This document shows, one piece after another, positions 1 to 4,745 of a stretch of DNA of 7,346 bases; position 1 is the first letter of the stretch, and every line of letters begins with the position of its first letter. The stretch spans positions 1 to 7,346 of the forward strand of contig JAVBYB010000136.1 in assembly GCA_030824255.1 (NCBI GenBank), given 5' to 3'. A program made the translations under genes and the position numbers. The stretch comes from a bacterium. Its GTDB lineage: Bacteria > Pseudomonadota > Alphaproteobacteria > Caulobacterales > Hyphomonadaceae. The notes under the pieces were generated by a model that was given only the letters and a program-made list of their open reading frames with translations, did not search any database and was not told the DNA's origin.

Positions 1-1026
1 GGCTCCCTGGCGGTGCGCGACCTAAATGTCTCCGGACCAATGGCGCGTGATGTCGCCGACCTGCGCCTGATGTTCCAGGTGCTGACGGGCGCGGCGCCGG
101 TGAACGGCCCCAGGCGCACCTCGCTGCGCGCCAGGCGGATCGGCGTATGGGCGGACGACAAGGCGTTCGCCACCTCCATCGAGACGAAGGCCGCCATCGA
201 GACGGCCGCGGAAGCCGCTGCCGAGGCAGGCGCGCAGGTTCTGGTGGCAAAGCCCGACGTGGATGGCGCGGCGCTGGTCGATCTCTACCTGCAGCTGCTG
301 CTGCCGATCCTCGCCACCGACATGCCGACGCCGCTGGTAAAGGCGCTGGAAGCGGGACGGCCGCTGGCCAAGCTGATCGCGCGGGGAGAGCCGTTCGGAC
401 GCGGCAAATGGGCGGCCTATTCGGCGGCGACCCACCATGACTGGCTGCGCGCAGATGAAGCGCGCCGCCGCCTGAAACGGACCATGTCCGAATTCTTCAC
501 GCGCTGGCACGCGATCATCACGCCCGTGGCGCCGACGACCGCGTTCGCGCATGTCGATTCCGGCGATGCGGTAAGCCGCACTGTGCTGGTCGATGGACGG
601 TCCATTCCCTACCACATGTTCCATGGCTGGGTGGCGCTGGCGTCGGTGTGCCACCTGCCATCCGTGGTGATCCCCGTGCCGCGCCGGCCGGGACAATTGC
701 CGTGCGGCGTCCAGATCATCGGCCCCGAGGGTGGCGACGAGGATGTGCTGGCGATCGCCGAAGCGCTCGAGGCGCAGATGGGCGGCTTCCAGCGGCCGCC
801 GGAGGACAATCTGAAAGTCTACGCATTGCCAGTGAAGGCCAACGCGAAAGCACTCAAGCAGAAGCCGGCGCCGAAACCTGCCAAGCCGCCAAAACCACCC
901 AAACCGGTGAAGACGAAGCAGGCGAAGGCGAAGCCTGTGAAACCGCCCAAGGCCCAGAAGCCCAAACCGGCGCCGAAGGTGAAACCGGCAAAGCCGCCCA
1001 AGCCGGTGAAGCCTGCGCGGCGTTAG
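1..1026 (+). CDS. Amidase (amidase signature family), C-terminal part, with Lys/Pro-rich tail; 5' end outside window
   Basis: The frame is open from base 1 to the TAG at 1024-1026, so this is the 3' part of a longer gene. A GTG at 13-15 lies inside the conserved domain and is not a credible start. The first visible residues, around SGPMARDVADLRLM, match the segment that follows the catalytic serine region in amidase signature enzymes. Near bases 650-770, LPSVVIPVP and LPCGVQIIGP followed by an acidic helix match the family's C-terminal substrate-channel region. The Ser-cisSer-Lys residues lie upstream and cannot be checked. The family hydrolyses amides or acts as a GatA-like amidotransferase subunit; the single-gene setting favours a stand-alone amidase of unknown substrate. 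The last 64 residues (832-1023) are a Lys/Pro/Ala tail not normal for the family. Family call firm, substrate unknown. Confidence 0.85.
   Translation, partial: GSLAVRDLNVSGPMARDVADLRLMFQVLTGAAPVNGPRRTSLRARRIGVWADDKAFATSIETKAAIETAAEAAAEAGAQVLVAKPDVDGAALVDLYLQLLLPILATDMPTPLVKALEAGRPLAKLIARGEPFGRGKWAAYSAATHHDWLRADEARRRLKRTMSEFFTRWHAIITPVAPTTAFAHVDSGDAVSRTVLVDGRSIPYHMFHGWVALASVCHLPSVVIPVPRRPGQLPCGVQIIGPEGGDEDVLAIAEALEAQMGGFQRPPEDNLKVYALPVKANAKALKQKPAPKPAKPPKPPKPVKTKQAKAKPVKPPKAQKPKPAPKVKPAKPPKPVKPARR
832..1023 (+). repeat. Degenerate Lys/Pro/Ala repeat encoding the amidase tail
   Basis: These 64 codons encode 21 lysines and 19 prolines by hand count, built from loose KPxKPPKPxK units. KPPKP occurs twice, and KPPKPVK is encoded near 886-909 and again near 991-1011 by similar but not identical DNA. 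The non-identical codons mean the array has drifted or is held at protein level. The predicted chain is disordered and strongly basic, resembling histone-H1-like or cell-surface tails. A role in binding nucleic acid, envelope or a partner is inference. Confidence 0.8.
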
Positions 1027-1192
1027 GCGACGATCGCGTCCGGAGCTTCAGGCGCGTCATCCCACCGAGGTTGGCGCGATCGGGACATTGGCCGAGGTTT
1101 GGCTAATCCCGTGCGATGAATTCGCCAGTCGTGCTTCAGTCCGCGTTCAGACGCTGCGCACACTTTTGGCGCGATCTGAGTTGGGGAATGCA
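1027..1192. other. Intergenic region upstream of the pilin gene, with short direct repeats
   Basis: These 166 bp separate the amidase and pilin genes and carry no credible ORF. An exact 11-bp direct repeat, TTGGCGCGATC, lies at 1071-1081 and 1166-1176. A second near-repeat, CCGAGGTTGGC / CCGAGGTTTGGC, is at 1065-1075 and 1092-1103. I see no strong terminator hairpin for the amidase and no good sigma-70 promoter. The repeats could be binding sites for a regulator of the pilin gene; this is inference. Confidence 0.5.
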
Positions 1193-1354
1193 ATGAAAAA
1201 TCTGAGCCGGTTTGCGCGCCATCGTGGAGGCGCGACTGCCATCGAGTATGCCGTCCTGCTTTCCGGCATGGGTCTCGCGGTGATCGGGATCCTGTCGTTC
1301 TTCGGCATCCAGCTGAACGACCTGTTCCTGCTGCTCGCTGCGGCGAATACCTGA
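1193..1354 (+). CDS. Flp/Fap-type (type IVb) pilin, short, orphan
   Basis: The 53-residue product looks like a prepilin of the tight-adherence (Tad/Flp) type. A basic 13-residue leader (MKNLSRFARHRGG) is followed by the hallmark ATAIEYAVLL: cleavage after the glycine would put Glu at mature position 5 and Tyr at 6, as in Flp pilins processed by a CpaA/TadV peptidase. About 20 hydrophobic residues follow, then a short tail; the mature protein would be about 40 residues. The ATG at 1193 is chosen because GGGG at 1183-1186 sits 6 nt upstream and it gives the right leader; an in-frame upstream start at 1088 would add 35 unlikely residues. No cpa/tad gene is visible, so assembly machinery must be encoded elsewhere if this is a working pilin. 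Flp pilins form thin adhesive fibres at the cell surface. Confidence 0.85.
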   Translation: MKNLSRFARHRGGATAIEYAVLLSGMGLAVIGILSFFGIQLNDLFLLLAAANT

Positions 1355-1382
1355 GCGGCTACCAGCTGCCGATATTGGCCGC
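1340..1382. terminator. Candidate bidirectional hairpin at the pilin/gloA convergent junction
   Basis: GCGGCGAATA (1340-1349) and TATTGGCCGC (1373-1382) pair at 9 of 10 positions around a 23-nt loop that contains both stop codons (1352-1354 and 1359-1361). A nested CGGC/GCCG pair (1356-1359, 1368-1371) could extend it. Neither side has a clear U-tract, so classical intrinsic termination is doubtful. Confidence 0.35.
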
Positions 1383-1826
1383 GGATTTCCACGGCTCTGC
1401 GGGGGCCAGGGCGTCACCCTTCTGAAGCAGCTCGATCGAGATGCCGTCAGGCGATCTCACAAAGGCCATGCGCCCGTCGCGCGGCGGGCGATTGATCGTG
1501 ACGCCGATGGACTGAAAGCGTTCGCAGGCGGCGTAGATGTCGTCCACGCGATAGGCTAGGTGGCCAAAATTGCGGCCGCCAGCGTAGTCGCCCTCACCCC
1601 AGTTGTGCGTCAGCTCCACCATCGGCAGGCCGGCTGGCATGCGGTCTTTGCCTTCATAGCCGGCGCGGGCGATGTCATCCGGCGCGGCGAGGAAGACGAG
1701 CGTGTATTTTCCATCGGGATAATCATTGCGGCGGACTTCCTTGAGGCCCAGCCCGTCGCAGAAGAATTTCAGCGCAGCGGGCAGATCGCCAACGCGAACC
1801 ATGGCGTGGAGGAATTCGACACTCAT
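1359..1826 (-). CDS. gloA: Glyoxalase I (lactoylglutathione lyase), VOC superfamily
   Basis: The product (155 residues) isomerises the hemithioacetal of methylglyoxal and glutathione to S-lactoylglutathione, a cytosolic detoxification step. It opens with FLHAMVRVGDLPAALKFF, closely matching GloA proteins (E. coli LLHTMLRVGDLQRSIDFY), and carries ELTHNWG and SPDGISIELLQ. All four expected metal ligands are present: His7, Glu71, His89 and Glu132. Compared with the E. coli enzyme (135 residues) there are extra residues around 50-68 and a 20-residue C-terminal extension. Metal preference (Ni/Co or Zn) cannot be decided here. The ATG at 1824-1826 has GGAGG (1835-1839 on the plus strand) 8 nt upstream, so it is preferred over the GTG at 1853. 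It is divergent from the DUF4239 gene across 74 bp. A related VOC lyase or dioxygenase is less likely, given the ligand set. Confidence 0.85.
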   Translation of the reverse strand: MSVEFLHAMVRVGDLPAALKFFCDGLGLKEVRRNDYPDGKYTLVFLAAPDDIARAGYEGKDRMPAGLPMVELTHNWGEGDYAGGRNFGHLAYRVDDIYAACERFQSIGVTINRPPRDGRMAFVRSPDGISIELLQKGDALAPAEPWKSAANIGSW

Positions 1827-1900
1827 GCTGGAAGCCTCCGCTGTACGTCCCACGCTACGCCCGCTAGACCATCAGGAGCAAGCCCAAGGGGGGGTCCGGC

Positions 1901-2662
1901 ATGGCTGTCTTCGGCGCGATGATCCTCTGCCTGCTGCTGTTCGCGAGCATGCTGGCGCTGCTTGAGGGCGGGTTCAGGCTGGGCCTGCGCTTCGAGCAGG
2001 CGCGCGGCGGCGAGGAGACAAGTATTTTTGACGGCGCGATCTTCGCGCTTCTCGGCCTGCTGCTCGGTTTTGCTTTTGCAGGTTCGTTCGACCGGCTCAA
2101 TCTGCGGCGCGATCTGATCGTGCAGGAGGCCAACGCCATCGGCACAGCTTACATGCGGATCGACCTTCTCAGCGAACAGGACCAGACCGCGCTCCGGCCC
2201 TTGTTCAAGCGGTATCTGACTGAGCGAATCGAGGTCTATCGCGAAATCGATGCGGACACGGACCCGGAAGCTGCATTGGCGCGCGTCGAGGAGCTTCAGG
2301 CCGAAATCTGGCGCACGACGATCGGCGCCATCAGTCGATCGAACATCCCGAATGCGTCGGAAGTCGTGCTGCCGGCAATAAACGACATGATCGACATCAC
2401 CACCGAGCGGAAGGTGGCGCTCGGCACGCACATTCCCAACCTGGTCCTTGGCCTGCTGGTCGGCGTGTCTCTGTTCAGCGCACTATTGGCCGGTGTCGCC
2501 GTCTCGCGACATGGCAAAAGACCCCTGCTGCACAGCGCGGTTTTCGCAGCGGCTGTATCGCTGACGATCTACACGATCATGGATCTCGATAATCCGCGCA
2601 GCGGGCTCATCCGCGTTGAGGCGGCAGACCGGATTCTGTTCGACCTTGCACGTTCGATGTGA
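1901..2662 (+). CDS. DUF4239 / bestrophin-like membrane protein
   Basis: The product is 253 residues with about four membrane segments: roughly 3-23, 44-62, 180-202 and 210-228. A long, mostly helical soluble region (65-178) lies between the second and third. EANAIGTAY at 76-84 and DLDNPRSGLIRV at 228-239 are the signature segments I associate with the DUF4239 family, annotated as bestrophin-like. Bestrophins are anion channels, but channel activity for this bacterial family is inference and no direct function is established from sequence. The ATG at 1901 follows a strong purine tract AAGGGGGGG (1886-1894) with 6-nt spacing, which supports the start. It is a single-gene unit, divergent from gloA and convergent with the DUF2244 gene with 2 bp between them. 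Family call good, role unknown. Confidence 0.8.
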   Translation: MAVFGAMILCLLLFASMLALLEGGFRLGLRFEQARGGEETSIFDGAIFALLGLLLGFAFAGSFDRLNLRRDLIVQEANAIGTAYMRIDLLSEQDQTALRPLFKRYLTERIEVYREIDADTDPEAALARVEELQAEIWRTTIGAISRSNIPNASEVVLPAINDMIDITTERKVALGTHIPNLVLGLLVGVSLFSALLAGVAVSRHGKRPLLHSAVFAAAVSLTIYTIMDLDNPRSGLIRVEAADRILFDLARSM

Positions 2663-2664
2663 GC

Positions 2665-3150
2665 TCAGTCATCAGCTTGATGATGACGTTCGCGGCGAGC
2701 ATCGCTGATGGCCTGTGTGAGACGACGAGCGAAGCTCTCGCGCTCGCGGGGCGTGAGATATTCGCCGATATAGTAGGCGCGGGCCGAGGTCGCGAGACGC
2801 AGGGCGTTGGGACCGGACGCATTTCGATCGAATTCGACGCGGGCGAAAAAAGCGGAAACGCGCGCGCGGCGCTCCCTGCCCCATCCATCAACCTTGCGGA
2901 CATCGACGGCGTCCGCCGTGACACGGACATAGGTGCGCGCGGTCTGCGAGCGGAAAGACCAGTTGAAGACCAGCCAGACCGCAAGGACTTCAAGGCCGAG
3001 GAAGCCGACCACGGGCCACGCGCCGAGCGTGAGAAAGACCACGCTGGAGAAGAGGCTGAGCCCGCCGAAAATCATCATCACGCGGTTGAATCCGCGCCGC
3101 GAGAGCGAGCGGGAAGGTTCGAGTACAGCGTCGAGATAGACGGTGGACAT
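2665..3150 (-). CDS. DUF2244 domain integral membrane protein
   Basis: The product is 161 residues. Residues 7-22 (DAVLEPSRSLSRRGF) give the conserved N-terminal L-P-RSLS-GF pattern of DUF2244. A pair of membrane helices follows at about 24-45 and 47-64, with the characteristic WPV between them. The C-terminal cytoplasmic half (about 65-155) includes ARTYVRV and the ARAYYIGEYLTPRERESFARRL segment. The family is common in Alphaproteobacteria, and from memory is often found near nth, as here; its function is unknown. I chose the ATG at 3148-3150 because the family motif begins at once. The frame stays open to 3270, but the extra 40 residues look unlike protein. No clear ribosome binding site precedes this ATG. 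The small membrane protein gene lies 47 bp upstream on the same strand, so the two may be co-transcribed. Confidence 0.82.
   Translation of the reverse strand: MSTVYLDAVLEPSRSLSRRGFNRVMMIFGGLSLFSSVVFLTLGAWPVVGFLGLEVLAVWLVFNWSFRSQTARTYVRVTADAVDVRKVDGWGRERRARVSAFFARVEFDRNASGPNALRLATSARAYYIGEYLTPRERESFARRLTQAISDARRERHHQADD
2668..2687. terminator. Candidate hairpin just past the DUF4239 stop
   Basis: GTCATCA (2668-2674) and TGATGAC (2681-2687) form a perfect 7-bp inverted repeat with a 6-nt loop. It starts 5 bp after the DUF4239 stop and lies inside the last codons of the DUF2244 gene on the other strand. Next to it, TGAGCTCA (2660-2667) is a perfect palindrome made of both stop codons. There is no U-tract, so it may stabilise 3' ends rather than terminate by itself. 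Confidence 0.35.
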
Positions 3151-3197
3151 GCGGGAAGATGACCGCGCGGACCACTGCGAGCAAGAGGGCGCGTCCC

Positions 3198-3473
3198 TCA
3201 GTTTCTCTCCAGCCGGCCCAATGTCAGATTTATTTCGATCAACCTTTGCTCGATTGCACCCATCATCCACATGAATGCAAAGAGGCCGCTAAGACCGCAT
3301 GCGATGCCGAATAGCATGGCGTTCGTTGAACTTGCCGGTCCAAAAAACAGAGCTAATACAACAAGCGCCGACAACAAAAATCCAATTGCTCCCAGCGAAC
3401 GCATACCGGAGACTGTTGGCAGCGCCTTAGCTGCCGGGTTAGGGCCGCTTGTTTCAGCTTGGCGATCCGTCAT
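3198..3473 (-). CDS. Small two-helix membrane protein, unknown function
   Basis: The product is 91 residues: a polar N-terminus (1-24), two predicted membrane helices at about 26-45 and 51-72 joined by a short GPASSTN loop, and an amphipathic C-terminal helix (about 73-90, EQRLIEINLTLGRLER) that could form a coiled coil or lie on the membrane. I do not recognise a family. A GGGGTGGG tract just upstream (complement of 3477-3484) can serve as ribosome binding site for the ATG at 3471-3473. The gene is AT-richer than its surroundings: I count 91 G/C in 180 bases at 3241-3420, about 51%, against 40 of 60 at 3901-3960 inside nth. That could mean recent acquisition or weak constraint. It starts 21 bp from the divergent nth start and runs toward the DUF2244 gene. 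Confidence 0.65.
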   Translation of the reverse strand: MTDRQAETSGPNPAAKALPTVSGMRSLGAIGFLLSALVVLALFFGPASSTNAMLFGIACGLSGLFAFMWMMGAIEQRLIEINLTLGRLERN

Positions 3474-3490
3474 TTGCCCACCCCATTCGA

Positions 3491-3496
3491 TATAAT
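3491..3496 (+). promoter_or_regulatory. Perfect TATAAT (-10-like) overlapping the nth start codon
   Basis: The hexamer TATAAT includes the first two bases of the annotated nth ATG. No good -35 lies 16-18 bp upstream (CGTCAT at 17 bp). If it works, transcription would begin near 3503, downstream of this ATG, and translation would have to start lower, for example at 3594. It may be a chance match in an AT-richer stretch. Confidence 0.3.
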
Positions 3497-4205
3497 GAAA
3501 ACTGGACCGAGAACTAAGAGTGGTTCGTTGCCGAAGTCCACTTCGGCAAAACCAAAGTCCGCGAAGGGCTTCACGCCCGAGGAGGCGCTTGAGATGTTCA
3601 GGCGGCTGGCGAAAGTGCGGCCGGATCCGAAGACGGAGCTCGATTACACCGACCCCTATACGCTGGTGGTGGCGGTCGCCCTGTCGGCGCAGGCGACGGA
3701 CGTTTCCGTCAACAAGGCCACGAAGGCGTTGTTCAAGGTCGCCGATACGCCGGAGAAGATGGTCAGGCTCGGCGAGGCGGGCGTCGCCGACTACATCAAG
3801 ACGATCGGGCTGTGGCGCAACAAGGCGAAGAACGTCGTCGCGCTGTCACGCATCATCCTTGAGCAGCATGGGGGCAAGACGCCGCGCACGCGAGAGGACC
3901 TAGAGGCGCTGCCCGGCGTGGGGCACAAGACGGCGAGCGTCGTGCTGAACGAAGCCTATGGCGAGGCGACCATCGCGGTGGACACGCACGTGTTCCGCGT
4001 CTCGAACCGGACCGGGCTGGCGCCGGAGACGACGCCGGAAAAGGTGGAAGCGAAGCTGCTGCGGGTCGTGCCCGACACATACAAGAAGGGCGCGCATCAC
4101 TGGCTGATCCTGCATGGGCGATATACGTGCCTTGCGCGCAAGCCGGGATGCCCGGAATGCGTGATCCGCGATCTCTGCCGCTACGACGCCAAGACGGAGG
4201 AGTGA
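3495..4205 (+). CDS. nth: Endonuclease III, DNA glycosylase/AP lyase with [4Fe-4S] cluster
   Basis: The product (236 residues) excises oxidised pyrimidines and cleaves the abasic site in base-excision repair. It aligns with E. coli Nth almost end to end: LSAQATDVSVNKAT at about 63-76, the helix-hairpin-helix LPGVGHKTA at 139-147 with catalytic Lys145, VDTHVFR with Asp163, and HHWLILHGRYTC. The cluster cysteines 212, 219, 222 and 228 keep the C-X6-C-X2-C-X5-C spacing. Residues 1-25 are a basic Lys/Ser/Pro extension absent from E. coli, but alphaproteobacterial Nth proteins commonly have one before the FTPEE segment. That favours the ATG at 3495, although it has no ribosome binding site. The alternative ATG at 3594 has GAGGAGG (3579-3585) at 8-nt spacing but would trim the first helix. 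The gene is divergent from the small membrane protein gene and convergent with the 4209-4628 gene. Confidence 0.96.
   Translation: MKTGPRTKSGSLPKSTSAKPKSAKGFTPEEALEMFRRLAKVRPDPKTELDYTDPYTLVVAVALSAQATDVSVNKATKALFKVADTPEKMVRLGEAGVADYIKTIGLWRNKAKNVVALSRIILEQHGGKTPRTREDLEALPGVGHKTASVVLNEAYGEATIAVDTHVFRVSNRTGLAPETTPEKVEAKLLRVVPDTYKKGAHHWLILHGRYTCLARKPGCPECVIRDLCRYDAKTEE
3528..3549. promoter_or_regulatory. Perfect 10-bp inverted repeat in the nth N-terminal extension
   Basis: TTGCCGAAGT (3528-3537) and ACTTCGGCAA (3540-3549) are exact reverse complements separated by CC. The dyad lies 33 bp inside nth as called and 55 bp upstream of the divergent small-protein gene. It could be an operator for either gene or an mRNA hairpin (9-bp stem, UCCA loop). 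It differs from the alphaproteobacterial LexA box (GTTC-N7-GTTC). The repeat is certain; function is inference. Confidence 0.45.
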
Positions 4206-4228
4206 TCCCTAACGCTGGGCGTAGGGAT
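4205..4228. terminator. Strong hairpin at the nth / hypothetical convergent junction
   Basis: ATCCCTA (4205-4211) pairs with TAGGGAT (4222-4228). Inside, CGC (4213-4215) pairs with GCG (4219-4221) around a TGG loop, leaving A4212 bulged: 10 bp in all. The hairpin contains the TAG of the minus-strand gene (4209-4211) and begins at the last base of the nth stop. It would form in both transcripts. Neither side has a U-tract, so a shared terminator or 3'-end stabiliser is the best guess. Confidence 0.55.
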
Positions 4229-4628
4229 AGCAGCGGGCGCGGGGGAGTTTGAGGCCATAATGGCGGCCGAGCGCCTCGATGGCGTCGGCGTGATCCATGT
4301 AGGGGTCAGCGTTTTCGGGACCGACGATCACATAGGGAAAGTCGGCAACGTCCCTGGGGCCCGGAGGCAGCATGGCGGTGGCAAGGCCTGCGCCATCGTC
4401 CGCGCGGAGCGTGACGAAGACCGGCATGGAGCGGGCGATGTGGGATTTGAGGCCGATGTCGCGCTCAAGCCCCTGCCCCGGCACATAGGAGCGGCGCGCG
4501 CGCTGTTGCGCGATGAGGAAATGCTTCTCGACGGCATGACGCATCAGCCGGGACTCGTCGCCGGCTTCGGTATCCGTTTCGATACGGAACCATGTGCGCC
4601 CTTTCGGCGCGTCGCAGACATACTGCAT
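4209..4628 (-). CDS. Conserved-looking hypothetical protein, 139 residues
   Basis: I do not recognise a named domain. The protein is soluble, with no signal peptide or membrane helix. It starts MQYVCDAPKGRTWFRIETDTE, then has a charged helical stretch rich in Arg (about 24-46), a SYVPGQGLERDIGL segment, a strand-like PVFVTLRADDGAGLATAMLPPG (69-90), and ends VIVGPENADPY...ARCYPY. It reads like a compact alpha/beta protein and resembles, from memory, uncharacterised alphaproteobacterial proteins. The ATG at 4626-4628 is chosen because AAAGG (complement of 4636-4640) lies 7 nt upstream; the open frame above it is non-coding in character. The ribosome binding site is within a 20-bp dyad, and a candidate promoter with a dyad in its spacer lies farther up, so this gene may be separately regulated from the ATP-grasp gene 117 bp upstream. 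It is convergent with nth across 3 bp. Confidence 0.75.
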   Translation of the reverse strand: MQYVCDAPKGRTWFRIETDTEAGDESRLMRHAVEKHFLIAQQRARRSYVPGQGLERDIGLKSHIARSMPVFVTLRADDGAGLATAMLPPGPRDVADFPYVIVGPENADPYMDHADAIEALGRHYGLKLPRARCYPYAQR

Positions 4629-4634
4629 GTGAGG

Positions 4635-4654
4635 ACCTTTCCCGCGGCAAAGGT
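4635..4654 (-). promoter_or_regulatory. Near-perfect 20-bp dyad including the ribosome binding site of the 4209-4628 gene
   Basis: On the minus strand the arms are ACCTTT and AAAGGT around GCCGCGGG. The whole 20 bp is self-complementary except one symmetric G/G pair (18 of 20 bases). The AAAGG serving as ribosome binding site is in the right arm. In RNA the 6-bp stem would hide it; in DNA it is a typical size for a dimeric repressor site. Symmetry is seen directly; function is inference. Confidence 0.5.
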
Positions 4655-4701
4655 AGGCGCGCGCGCGGACCTGCGGAAGGGGTGTGATGCAGAGGCGCGG
4701 G

Positions 4702-4731
4702 ATCACATGCGTGTGGCGCACGCATTGTCAG
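4702..4731 (-). promoter_or_regulatory. Candidate sigma-70 promoter with a dyad in its spacer
   Basis: On the minus strand CTGACA (complement of 4726-4731; 5 of 6 to TTGACA) and TGTGAT (complement of 4702-4707; 4 of 6 to TATAAT) are 18 bp apart. The spacer is almost exactly filled by the perfect inverted repeat ATGCGTG-N5-CACGCAT (4707-4725). Start of transcription would be near 4695, giving a leader of about 67 nt. The -10 is poor, so this is tentative. Confidence 0.3.
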
Positions 4732-4745
4732 ACGGGCCGCGCGCC

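Noticed and set aside
22..696. Long minus-strand ORF opposite the amidase
   Set aside because: Its His/Arg-rich translation is typical of antisense to GC-rich genes; the plus strand has clear amidase motifs.
819..1001. Minus-strand ORF rich in Gly and Phe opposite the amidase tail
   Set aside because: It is the mirror of the Lys/Pro codons; its composition is explained by the plus-strand repeat and it has no ribosome binding site or family match.
1100..1115. Sigma-54-like element TGGC-N8-TGC upstream of the pilin
   Set aside because: The GG and GC cores have the right spacing, but the other consensus bases (AC after TGGC, TT before GC) mostly fail, and such matches are common in GC-rich DNA.
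1188..1196. Two-codon ORF ATG-CAA-TGA overlapping the pilin start codon
   Set aside because: Its ATG is only 1 nt from the GGGG ribosome binding tract, too close for initiation; it is most likely chance.
2659..3162. Plus-strand ORF opposite DUF2244
   Set aside because: The translation is charged and without fold-like pattern; the minus strand matches DUF2244.
3185..3199. GAGGG-CGCGT-CCCTC hairpin at the end of the small membrane protein gene
   Set aside because: The stem is only 5 bp with no U-tract, and downstream DUF2244 is on the same strand; too weak to call a terminator.
3511..3526. GAAC-N8-GTTC as an SOS (LexA) box near nth
   Set aside because: The alphaproteobacterial LexA box is a direct repeat GTTC-N7-GTTC and the Gram-positive one has N4 spacing; neither fits.
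4657..4667. GCGCGCGCGCG tract (possible Z-DNA)
   Set aside because: At 11 bp it is short and expected occasionally in GC-rich DNA; no independent sign of function.
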